From NCBI GenBank assembly GCA_027858835.1, contig JAQIBY010000063.1, positions 1 to 38,695 of the forward strand: DNA of 38,695 nt, given 5' to 3'. The translations under genes and the position numbers were made by a program. The stretch is from Bacteroidales bacterium. GTDB lineage: Bacteria; Bacteroidota; Bacteroidia; Bacteroidales; ML635J-15. Shown piece by piece: positions 8,376-15,538 of this stretch (within the stretch, counting starts at the first letter, position 1; each line of letters starts with the position of its first letter). Below the pieces are notes generated by a model, which did no database searches, was not told where the DNA came from, and saw nothing but the letters and a program-made list of their open reading frames with translations.

Positions 8376-8664
8376 CACTGAAATTAAAGAGAATCCGCAT
8401 AAAGCGGATGTCCGATTATTATTAAATTCTGATGAGTTTCAGGCCTTACACCTGCACATGACTCCCGGACAGAATTTGAAACCACATACCACACCGACAG
8501 AAGCCTTTTTTTACATCATTGAAGGACAGCCGGAGGTGGAAATTTTAGATGAGCGGCAAGTGGTTGAAGCCGGTTCATTGGTGCATTGTCCTGCAGGTAG
8601 TCTGCATTGTATTTACAATACGGGTGAGTTGGAAGCAAGAATACTTGTTGTAAAACGGAAATAA
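8353..8664 (+). CDS. Small cupin-domain protein
   Basis: 103 residues forming a single cupin_2 barrel. Cupin motif 1 is visible as HMTPGQNLKPHTTPTEAFFYIIEG (His, His, Glu and Gly positions, about residues 35-58), and motif 2 as AGSLVHCPAGSLHCIYN (about 76-92). The metal-binding His/Glu set is largely retained. There is no signal peptide, so it is cytoplasmic. It may store, sense or modify a small molecule or metal; the reaction cannot be assigned. It follows hcp after 199 bases of repeats and could be read through from it. Its first eight codons and leader also occur as a remnant at 11940-11991. Confidence 0.85.
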   Translation: MKITHPKNTEIKENPHKADVRLLLNSDEFQALHLHMTPGQNLKPHTTPTEAFFYIIEGQPEVEILDERQVVEAGSLVHCPAGSLHCIYNTGELEARILVVKRK

Positions 8665-8819
8665 CACAACTCTTGCCTGTGGTGTAGCTGAATTTGAGAT
8701 ATTGTGTGCAAAGTTGCAGCTGTGCCTATGATCCTTTCTCCGGGTGCTAAGTCACAGCATCTCGAGCTGATTCGCTTCCGCCGGGGCGCAAAAACACCTC
8801 CAGACGAAAACATTACCTT
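8665..8819. other. Convergent intergenic gap, no gene seen
   Basis: 155 bases between the converging cupin and Rrf2 genes. It is more GC-rich than its surroundings and contains short self-complementary words, but I found no gene and no clear T-tailed terminator. Confidence 0.5.
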
Positions 8820-9251
8820 CTAATTTACCTGATCATCAATAAGAGACTGATCATCTAACAAATCCTGGAGTGTTTTTGATGCGAAGTATTTGATAACAAG
8901 GTTATTTAAACCACCCCAAAAACCTTTTGCAGCACAATGATGACTCCTGCTGCATTTCACTGCATCAGACATACAGTCAATAACACAAATCCCAGGTTCA
9001 AAGGCATTATGAATATCAAGGATACTTATATTTTCAGGTTCCCGTGTTAATTTATATCCGCTCTTTCTGCCACTGGTATTACTAATGAGTCTGGCCACTT
9101 TTAAGCTGTGAATTATATGATCTAGGTATTTAACAGACAAATCCTGATTTATTGCAATATCCTTCTGAAAAACACCAATATCTTCGGACTGGTTTAAAGC
9201 AATTTCAAGCATTGCTCTGATTCCATATCTAACTTTTGTACTAAATTTCAC
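8820..9251 (-). CDS. Rrf2-family transcriptional regulator, probable Fe-S sensor
   Basis: 143 residues. The N-terminal winged helix is typical of Rrf2: MKFSTKVRYGIRAMLEIA, then DIAINQDLSVKYLDHIIHSLK and the wing GRKSGYKLTREPENISILDI. The C-terminal half has four cysteines, CVIDCMSDAVKCSRSHHC (spacing x3, x6, x5; about residues 88-105), in the region that binds [2Fe-2S] or [4Fe-4S] in IscR and NsrR. It likely represses or activates in response to redox, NO or cluster status. The start is GTG at 9251-9249, and it overlaps the stop of the upstream YceI gene (GTGA), so it is translationally coupled as the last gene of the operon. A natural target is the palindrome at 11718-11736 at the operon's start (inference). 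Confidence 0.88.
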   Translation of the reverse strand: MKFSTKVRYGIRAMLEIALNQSEDIGVFQKDIAINQDLSVKYLDHIIHSLKVARLISNTSGRKSGYKLTREPENISILDIHNAFEPGICVIDCMSDAVKCSRSHHCAAKGFWGGLNNLVIKYFASKTLQDLLDDQSLIDDQVN

Positions 9252-9862
9252 TTTATTATTAAACTTATATTTTCTTGATCAATATTCATTCCAAAATTAA
9301 TAATTATTTTTGGATCTACCTTGATTAGGCCTGCAAGTTTTTCAGGAGCTTCCAATCCAAATGCCCCGAGGTTGATTGTTTCAATTCCTTCAAGATTCCA
9401 GCCGGTGAGCTCATTACCATAGCACTGTACTTTAAATTCCACAAGTTTTGTAACACCCACAATGGTGACAAATATTTCAATTGATGAATCATTCCCTTCC
9501 AGAACGTTAAGTATTTTGCCTGAATCCAAAGAAAGCCTGACATAGGGAAACTGATCCAGCTTGAGCAATTCATAAAAATCTTTTTCCAACACCCTGTTAT
9601 CTGCTTTAATACAAGTAACAGGCACTAGCACCTCAATACTTTCCTCCTGATCTCCGGTCTGAAAAATCAATTTTTCAGGATCATCACTGACTTTTTGCTC
9701 AGGGGTATAATATAATTGAAAATCGCTGACATTCGTTTTTCCTATAATCCGGAGGTAGTCAAGCGAAACATGCCTTACCGGCTCAGGTATAAAAGCAAGT
9801 ACACAGGTACAGATTGTCATCGAACAAATGAAAACCCCAAACCTGTGTACTGTACTTCTCAT
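9248..9862 (-). CDS. YceI-like periplasmic protein (second copy in operon)
   Basis: 204 residues from ATG 9862-9860, preferred over the longer frame from 9967 because it yields a signal-like N terminus (MRSTVHRFGVFICSMTICTCVLA) and begins 10 bases after the porin stop rather than inside the porin gene. The body follows the YceI lipocalin-like pattern: ESIEVLVPVTCIKADNRVLEKDFYELLKLDQFPYVRLSL, then VTIVGVTKLVEFKVQC and LEAPEKLAGLIKVDPKIIINFGM. YceI proteins bind isoprenoids such as polyprenyl quinones in the periplasm. It is more divergent than the copy at 11116, and the two may not be functionally redundant. Confidence 0.75.
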   Translation of the reverse strand: MRSTVHRFGVFICSMTICTCVLAFIPEPVRHVSLDYLRIIGKTNVSDFQLYYTPEQKVSDDPEKLIFQTGDQEESIEVLVPVTCIKADNRVLEKDFYELLKLDQFPYVRLSLDSGKILNVLEGNDSSIEIFVTIVGVTKLVEFKVQCYGNELTGWNLEGIETINLGAFGLEAPEKLAGLIKVDPKIIINFGMNIDQENISLIIK

Positions 9863-9872
9863 TACATTTTGT

Positions 9873-11102
9873 TTAAAAGGATATTGCAGCTTCAAACATA
9901 ACACCATCAAAACCGGCATCACTGCCATATTCAGAAAAATTGTTGTATGTCTGCTGAACGTATTCAAGTTTCAATTTGACATTATTTGTCATATACCACC
10001 CTGCAATTGCCTGATATCTGTCAACTGACATATCATCAGAATTTGATACTGTGTTGTATCGTCCTCCGGCAAAAAATTGTTCATCTTTCCCGAAACGATA
10101 TAACCCTTCTATTGCAATCTGATTGAATTGATACTCACTTCCACCAAATGCAGACGTACCTGAGCTTGTTTCATAAGTAGCAAACAATTCTATTCCCTTG
10201 TACTTTGTGAAAAGATTTGCCATGTATGCATGGTTCTTATCTGTAAAACCGGGGGTCCATCTGCCAGACATATGTCCTGAAGAAGGATCCACATCATCTG
10301 AAGAAAAGTTTTGTTTATTCATTATAAGGTAATATCTGGAGCCCGTACGGTCTCCGTAATATAATGATCCAAAGTGATGGTTATTACTCAAAAATGCAGA
10401 CAAAGTAGCTCTTAACCTGAAATCAGTAAAAAGTTCTTTATCGTATCCTGCTTTAAAATGGTAAGCTAGCTCGTCACCAATATTATAAGGCGTGTAGTCG
10501 TTGGTATAACCACTGTAACCTACTAGTGCTGGCTTTAAAGAGCCTGTATTTACACCCGCCATAACCAGCAGGCCTTCATGCCTGAACATTGCTTCAAAAG
10601 CCGGGGCTGTAGTAAAAGCATCCATGATGTAGTTTCCGACAAAGGGATTGTTAATAACATTACCATTGTCAGAACGACGATAATGAGCATCGCCATAATC
10701 TAATTCCATGACACCGGCTTTAAAAGTCAGTTTATCCATCGCTTTGTTTACGATTTCCGAATTGAAAAACTGCATCTCATCGATGATTAGATAACCTCCC
10801 TTAACCCATGCTTCTACATGATGCCGTGACGAAAGATACGTTGTCAGATTTACTTCAATTCCTGGAGCTAAATCTGCTCCAACAATGAGGTTCGCTGTCG
10901 GTAGATTGATTCCATTACCGAGAGGTATTAAAGCGCTGTCGGCATGATGATTCAATGCCTGAAACTGCAACGAAAAATCTGCACCTAAACGCACGTCAAC
11001 CTTGTTAAAATCTTCTCCATCCTTTTGAGGGGCTTCAAAGTCCTGACTAAAAACAGCTCCTGAAATAAGGACTGTAAGCATAAATAAACCTAATTTTTTC
11101 AT
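9873..11102 (-). CDS. Outer-membrane porin-like beta-barrel protein
   Basis: 409 residues with a signal peptide (MKKLGLFMLTVLISGAVFSQ). The body resembles phosphate-selective or general porins of Bacteroidota: a long series of amphipathic strands (VDVRLGADFSLQFQAL, LAPGIEVNLTTYLSS, EAWVKGGYLIID, DKLTFKAGVMELDYGDAHYRRSDNG, YDKELFTDFRLRATLSAFL, QIAIEGLYRFGKDEQFFAGGRYN, NVKLKLEYVQQ) and a terminal strand ending AAISF. The FKAGVMELDYGDAHYRRSDNG segment is typical of porins with an inward-folded loop. The substrate is unknown. It lies between two YceI genes with gaps of 13 and 10 bases, clearly co-transcribed. Confidence 0.85.
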   Translation of the reverse strand: MKKLGLFMLTVLISGAVFSQDFEAPQKDGEDFNKVDVRLGADFSLQFQALNHHADSALIPLGNGINLPTANLIVGADLAPGIEVNLTTYLSSRHHVEAWVKGGYLIIDEMQFFNSEIVNKAMDKLTFKAGVMELDYGDAHYRRSDNGNVINNPFVGNYIMDAFTTAPAFEAMFRHEGLLVMAGVNTGSLKPALVGYSGYTNDYTPYNIGDELAYHFKAGYDKELFTDFRLRATLSAFLSNNHHFGSLYYGDRTGSRYYLIMNKQNFSSDDVDPSSGHMSGRWTPGFTDKNHAYMANLFTKYKGIELFATYETSSGTSAFGGSEYQFNQIAIEGLYRFGKDEQFFAGGRYNTVSNSDDMSVDRYQAIAGWYMTNNVKLKLEYVQQTYNNFSEYGSDAGFDGVMFEAAISF

Positions 11103-11115
11103 AACATTTTATTTT

Positions 11116-11703
11116 TTAGTTTTCTTTCTTTAGTGTTACTTTATAATTCAATACAAACAGATCATCAGTCTCAACCTTGCCAAGCAAAGCTTCAGGAGGT
11201 TCCACCCCATAATCTGTCATTTTTAATTTGATGCTTCCTTCGGCAGAAATCACACTGTTGTCTGCGGTCCTGAAACCCGTAAAAGGAAAAGTAACCTCAC
11301 GTGTCACTCCTGCAATACTCAAATTACCCTTTATACTACCTGATAGTTTCCCCTTGCTGAAGTTAAGAGACTCTACTTTGGTCATCTCAAAAATAATCCA
11401 GGGATACTTCTCTGTCTTTAAAGCATCTGCAGCTTTCCGATTCATAATGTTTTTACTACTGGTGATATCAGAAGATTTCACCTTAATTTTCACAGATTTA
11501 AGGACAAGCTCGCCTTCCTGAGTCTTCAAATTAAAAAGTCCGGTGAAACTGGAAGCCCTCATATGCCAGTCATGCAAGGAGGAAGTTCCATTTAGACTGA
11601 TGCTGCTTAAAGACTCATCCACCTGATAGTCCTGAGCAAAAAGACTGCTTCCTGAAAATATCAGGCTGCATGTCAGTGTAATAATTACTAAAATCTTTTT
11701 CAT
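11116..11703 (-). CDS. YceI-family periplasmic lipid-binding protein (first gene of operon)
   Basis: 195 residues from ATG 11703-11701, chosen because it opens a classic signal peptide (MKKILVIITLTCSLIFSGSSLFAQ) and follows the promoter at 11737; the frame extends upstream but through promoter DNA. YceI features: YQVDESLSSISLNGTSSLHDWHMRASSFTG, then VKIKVKSSDITSSKNIMNRKAADALKTEKYPWIIFEMT and GNLSIAGVTREVTFPFTG. The ALKTEKYPWI segment is the family signature. It is likely a periplasmic carrier of isoprenoid quinones or related lipids. It heads the YceI-porin-YceI-Rrf2 operon. Confidence 0.92.
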   Translation of the reverse strand: MKKILVIITLTCSLIFSGSSLFAQDYQVDESLSSISLNGTSSLHDWHMRASSFTGLFNLKTQEGELVLKSVKIKVKSSDITSSKNIMNRKAADALKTEKYPWIIFEMTKVESLNFSKGKLSGSIKGNLSIAGVTREVTFPFTGFRTADNSVISAEGSIKLKMTDYGVEPPEALLGKVETDDLFVLNYKVTLKKEN

Positions 11704-11717
11704 ACTAATACTATTTA

Positions 11718-11736
11718 TCCTATTGTTATAATAGGA
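11718..11736 (-). promoter_or_regulatory. Palindromic operator over the YceI operon start site
   Basis: TCCTATT-GTTAT-AATAGGA: perfect 7-bp arms around five bases. It begins immediately downstream of the -7 box and covers the predicted start site, where a repressor would block transcription. The Rrf2 regulator at the end of the same operon is the obvious candidate (inference). Confidence 0.65.
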
Positions 11737-11744
11737 CAAATATA
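11737..11744 (-). promoter_or_regulatory. -7 box of the YceI-porin-YceI-Rrf2 operon
   Basis: On the minus strand this reads TATATTTG, a perfect TAnnTTTG match, 33 bases before ATG 11703. No convincing -33 TTG was seen. Confidence 0.65.
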
Positions 11745-11939
11745 TGTAAAAAAAGTTCATCTGAGAATGAAAATAATAACCATTACGGTTATTATTATAC
11801 TTATTACATGTTTTTATTTGGTTTATTACACTATGTGTATGGTAAATCACAGGCAATATTTCAAATGTTCACATTTTAAAGTGGGTTTGACCGCTGCAAA
11901 GCATATTCATGCATTGATAATCTCAAACCTTCAACCTTC

Positions 11940-11975
11940 AAACCATAATATTATGAAAATTACACATCCAAAAAA
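11940..11975 (+). repeat. 36-bp direct repeat, copy 2
   Basis: Identical to 8340-8375 over all 36 bases, with only scattered similarity continuing for about 15 bases beyond. Upstream sequence differs from that before copy 1. Confidence 0.9.
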
Positions 11976-11991
11976 TAAATACAAAAATTAA
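11954..11991 (+). pseudogene. Remnant of a cupin gene 5' end
   Basis: ATG 11954 reads MKITHPKN, exactly as the cupin gene at 8353, then diverges and stops after 12 codons at 11989-11991. No cupin motif follows. It is a leftover of a duplicated or broken cupin gene, immediately next to an inverted-repeat element at 11996. Confidence 0.65.
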
Positions 11992-11995
11992 AAAT

Positions 11996-12079
11996 CCCAC
12001 CTGTCAGGTCTGCCATTGACAACTGCAGTATGCTTTCTAATATGCAGTGCGTTGTTTCATTATTGACCTGACAGGTGGG
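11996..12079. repeat. 84-bp fold-back element with perfect 15-bp terminal inverted repeats
   Basis: CCCACCTGTCAGGTC (11996-12010) and GACCTGACAGGTGGG (12065-12079) are exact inverted repeats around 54 bases. The interior is itself partly self-complementary (ACTGCA at 12022-12027 with TGCAGT at 12043-12048; CAAC/GTTG outside it). The form is that of a small fold-back element or MITE, or a dispersed intergenic repeat. No coding capacity. Confidence 0.75.
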
Positions 12080-12142
12080 GGAACGATGGAAAGTTGGAAT
12101 ATGGCGCCGAAAGTTGCAGCCCGGCGTAGGCAGCATAGCTTG

Positions 12143-12285
12143 TGCTCCAAAATACCGACTGAGTTTTGCACAGGATGCAGCGACCGGAAAATGGCGAAAG
12201 CCTTTATGTTGCTGCTTTGCAGGAGGAAAATGGCTGAAGCCGGAAGCTCGCATATCGTGCATTAACGAAGCGGTATTTTGGAGTA
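12143..12285. repeat. Long-range inverted repeat in non-coding DNA
   Basis: TGCTCCAAAATACCG (12143-12157) pairs with CGGTATTTTGGAGTA (12271-12285), 14 of 15 bases, across 113 bases. The stretch 12080-12320 is more GC-rich than neighbouring DNA and contains no believable gene; short frames on both strands are low-quality. Confidence 0.6.
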
Positions 12286-12372
12286 CAACTATAAGCCGAA
12301 GACGGAAATTGCTGCCCCCCTAGATATTATTTGTTTCTTATTTTAAACGGGTTTTAATTGTTAAAATGTCAT

Positions 12373-12588
12373 TCAAACATCTTGTTTCAATGCGTAGTTT
12401 TTCTTCTGAGATGTTTTCCCCCAAATAATCCCTATGACCAAAAATGCAGGAATGGAAACTGCTAGCCTTGCCAAGGTGAACGGTAAGCCCATGTACGAAA
12501 TTTCAAAAATGTGCAGACTTTTATTTTTGTCCTTAAAGAAAGACAAAATTACTGCAAGAGCTGTGATAATCCAAAGTACATACGACAT
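12373..12588 (-). CDS. Small two-helix membrane protein, possibly a shortened permease
   Basis: 71 residues. Two hydrophobic segments are visible: MSYVLWIITALAVILSFF (1-18) and FTLARLAVSIPAFLVIGIIW (about 37-56), separated by a charged stretch (KDKNKSLHIFE). The beginning recalls the N terminus of DUF318/ArsP-type permeases of Bacteroidota (helix followed by SFFKDKKK), and the second half recalls their last helix, as if the middle had been deleted; this comparison is from memory and tentative. It lies 45 bases downstream of valS on the same strand and may be read through from it. Confidence 0.45.
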   Translation of the reverse strand: MSYVLWIITALAVILSFFKDKNKSLHIFEISYMGLPFTLARLAVSIPAFLVIGIIWGKTSQKKNYALKQDV

Positions 12589-12633
12589 TGTATGAGGTAT
12601 GACAAGCTGATTTTTATTTAAATTTCGATTCGG

Positions 12634-15273
12634 TTACAATTTCTTCAATGCCTCGATTTGCGATTCTAATAAGCGGATATTTTCTTCAGCATCTGCTTTT
12701 TTCTTTTGCTCCATGGCCACCACTTGTTCGGGGGCATTATTTACAAAGCGATCATTGCTGAGTTTTTTCATGATGGTTTTTAAAAACCCGCGATTGTATT
12801 CCAATTCTTTTTCCAGTTTAGCGATTTCTTCCTCAGTATCAATCAGATTTCCAAGCGGAACAAAATACTCATTGGTGTTCACAATGAAGGTGCCGGCACC
12901 CTCAATTTTTTCTGTGATATGCGATAAATCACTAATGTTGCAAAGTTTAATTACCAAAGGTTCAAATCGTGCATTGTAAGATTTTTCATGTGGAATGACA
13001 CGAAGCTCCAAGGATTCTTTTTGTGGTAGATTTTTTTCTTTACGGATCGTGCGAATGTTGGAAATGACTTCTTTCGTGTATTCAAAATCTTTAAGCAAAT
13101 CAGCATCTGCATTATTTACTTTCGGCCATTCTGAAATCATGATACAATCTTCATCTTTGCGTTCACGAATTAAATGCCAAATTTCTTCCGTAATAAAAGG
13201 TGTAAAAGGATGAAGTAGTTTCAACATGGCTTCAAAAAACTCAAGCGTTGCTTCGTAGGTTTTGGCGTCAATTGGTTTTTGATATGCCGGTTTAATACTT
13301 TCCAGATACCATGAGCTAAATTCATCCCAGAACAAACGATAAACAGTCATCAATGCTTCTGACAAACGGAAATCATCAAATTGTTGGTTGAGGTTTTTAA
13401 TGGTCTCATTCAATTTATTACGGAACCATTCAATGGCAATTGCTGCTGATTTGGGTTGCTCAATCGTTGCATCAACATCCCATGTTTTTACTAACCTGAA
13501 CGCATTCCAAACTTTATTACTGAAATTGCGACCTTGTTCAGGCAAGCTGTCTTCATACAACAAATCACCGCCGGCAGGTGAGCAAAGTAACATTCCCATC
13601 CGAACTCCGTCTGCACCGTATTTGTCGATTAAGTCAATCGGATTCGGACTGTTTCCAAGCGATTTTGACATTTTTCGACGTTTCTGATCGCGAACAATGC
13701 CGTGCAAATACACATTAGTAAATGGTTTTTCTCCGGTATATTCATAGCCGGCAATAATCATGCGTGCAACCCAAAAGAAAAGAATTTCAGGTGCAGTTAT
13801 TAAATCGTTGGTCGGATAATAATATTTGAATTCCTTATTGTCGGGATTTTTAATTCCGTCAAAAACGGAAATTGGCCACAACCAGGAGCTAAACCAAGTG
13901 TCGAGTACATCTTCATCTTGACTAAGATCCGATGCGTTTAAATTTGCATTTTCGGTTTTTTCTATGGCAAGTTTTAGCGCTTCCGATTCAGTTTCTGCCA
14001 CCACAAACTCGTTGCTGTTCGGCAGATACCATGCCGGAATCCGATGTCCCCACCACAATTGTCGGCTGATACACCAGTCGCGCACATTTTCCATCCAGTG
14101 GCGGTAAGTATTTTTAAATTTCGGAGGATAAAGTTTGATTTCATCGTTTTCCACTGCATCTAAGGCAGGTTTTGCCAGATTTTCCATTTTCAAAAACCAC
14201 TGCATGGAAAGCTTTGGCTCAATCACTGAATTCGTACGCTCTGAACGTCCGACTTTATTGGTATAATCCTCAATTTTGAGCATATTGCCGGCTTCTTCCA
14301 GAGCTTTTACTGCGAGTTTTCTGGCTTCAAAACGATCAATGCCTACGAACAATTCTGCAGCTTCATTGAGTGTTCCGTCATCATTGAAAATATCAATGCT
14401 TTCAAGATTATGAGTGATTCCAATTTTGTAGTCATTCTCATCGTGAGCCGGAGTGATTTTCAAACAACCGGTTCCGAATTCCATGTCAACATATTCATCC
14501 TGAATAATTGGTACAACACGATTTACCATTGGTACAATGACTTTTTTACCATGTAAGTGAGTAAATCGCTCATCATTCGGATTAAGACAAACAGCGGTAT
14601 CGCCCAAAATGGTTTCCGGACGCGTGGTTGCGATGGTCACAAATTCATTTTCAGAACCTTCAATTTGGTATTTTACGTAATACAGTTTTGATTGCTCCTC
14701 GGTGTGAATGACTTCCTCATCAGAAACAGCTGTTTTTGCTTGCGGATCCCAGTTTACCATGCGTACGCCACGGTAAATCAGTCCTTTTTCATGCAAATCA
14801 ACAAAGGTTTTTATTACAGAATCGGAGCGAACTTCATCCATAGTAAATGCCGTTCTGTCCCAATCGCAGCTTGCTCCGAGTTTTTTTAATTGCTCCAGAA
14901 TAATGCCGCCATGTTTTTCTTTCCATTCCCAGGCATGTTCCATAAACTCATCACGGGTCAAGCTGTTTTTATCAATGCCTTCGTCGCGGAGCTTGGTAAC
15001 CACTTTTGCTTCTGTCGCAATGGATGCATGATCAGTACCCGGTATCCAAACCGCATTTTTTCCAAGCATACGCGCACGACGAACCAAAATATCCTGAATC
15101 GTATTATTCAGCATATGACCCATGTGTAAAACACCCGTTACATTTGGTGGCGGAATCACATTGACATAGGGTTCGCGCTCATCCGGTTCTGAATGGAAAA
15201 ATCCATTGTCCATCCAGTATTTATACCATTTTTTCTCTGCACTTCCTGCTTCGTACTTGCTTGGAATATTCAT
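12634..15273 (-). CDS. valS: Valyl-tRNA synthetase
   Basis: 879 residues, full length. Class I signatures: [15 protein letters not shown] with HMGH at 50-53, and [10 protein letters not shown] with KMSKS at 534-538. The editing (CP1) domain carries [13 protein letters not shown] (about 216-228) and [16 protein letters not shown] (about 267-282). [13 protein letters not shown]-type sequence ([10 protein letters not shown], 401-410) precedes the second catalytic half. The C-terminal coiled coil ([13 protein letters not shown]...) is present, as in other ValRS. It charges tRNA-Val in the cytoplasm. The start at 15273 gives the usual Bacteroidota N terminus ([20 protein letters not shown]). Confidence 0.98.
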   Translation of the reverse strand: MNIPSKYEAGSAEKKWYKYWMDNGFFHSEPDEREPYVNVIPPPNVTGVLHMGHMLNNTIQDILVRRARMLGKNAVWIPGTDHASIATEAKVVTKLRDEGIDKNSLTRDEFMEHAWEWKEKHGGIILEQLKKLGASCDWDRTAFTMDEVRSDSVIKTFVDLHEKGLIYRGVRMVNWDPQAKTAVSDEEVIHTEEQSKLYYVKYQIEGSENEFVTIATTRPETILGDTAVCLNPNDERFTHLHGKKVIVPMVNRVVPIIQDEYVDMEFGTGCLKITPAHDENDYKIGITHNLESIDIFNDDGTLNEAAELFVGIDRFEARKLAVKALEEAGNMLKIEDYTNKVGRSERTNSVIEPKLSMQWFLKMENLAKPALDAVENDEIKLYPPKFKNTYRHWMENVRDWCISRQLWWGHRIPAWYLPNSNEFVVAETESEALKLAIEKTENANLNASDLSQDEDVLDTWFSSWLWPISVFDGIKNPDNKEFKYYYPTNDLITAPEILFFWVARMIIAGYEYTGEKPFTNVYLHGIVRDQKRRKMSKSLGNSPNPIDLIDKYGADGVRMGMLLCSPAGGDLLYEDSLPEQGRNFSNKVWNAFRLVKTWDVDATIEQPKSAAIAIEWFRNKLNETIKNLNQQFDDFRLSEALMTVYRLFWDEFSSWYLESIKPAYQKPIDAKTYEATLEFFEAMLKLLHPFTPFITEEIWHLIRERKDEDCIMISEWPKVNNADADLLKDFEYTKEVISNIRTIRKEKNLPQKESLELRVIPHEKSYNARFEPLVIKLCNISDLSHITEKIEGAGTFIVNTNEYFVPLGNLIDTEEEIAKLEKELEYNRGFLKTIMKKLSNDRFVNNAPEQVVAMEQKKKADAEENIRLLESQIEALKKL

Positions 15274-15298
15274 TTGTTTTATGTTTTATTCGAGTTCA

Positions 15299-15306
15299 CA
15301 AAAATA
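15299..15306 (-). promoter_or_regulatory. -7 box of the valS promoter
   Basis: Minus strand TATTTTTG, a perfect TAnnTTTG match, 25 bases before ATG 15273. Confidence 0.6.
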
Positions 15307-15538
15307 GCAAAATAACCATTAGTTGAAAGTTGGAAGGTTAGAAAGTGAAAAAGTTCATAAAGTTGAAAGTGATGAGAGAATTTCTTTATAGTTTGTGTTT
15401 TGTTCTCTTGTGGCTTTTTCGTTTTAGCTTTAATGCAAAGCCAGCACTAAGTAAGCCCTGCATGCGGAGAGCAGACGCCTACGCCCGGCTGTGGCTTAAA
15501 ATATTGTTCGGTTTGAAATAGAGTTAGTAAGGATAGTT

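Noticed and set aside
11767-11991. 74-residue plus-strand frame upstream of the cupin remnant
   Set aside because: It runs through divergent promoter DNA, has a low-complexity start and no homology I recognise; only its last 12 codons match the cupin start.
11996-12079. Integron attC-like site
   Set aside because: The element is a symmetric inverted repeat with no clear RYYYAAC/GTTRRRY boxes and no integrase or cassette context.
12047-12323. Overlapping short frames on both strands at 12047-12323
   Set aside because: Composition is not protein-like and the region is full of inverted repeats; no start site or homology supports coding.
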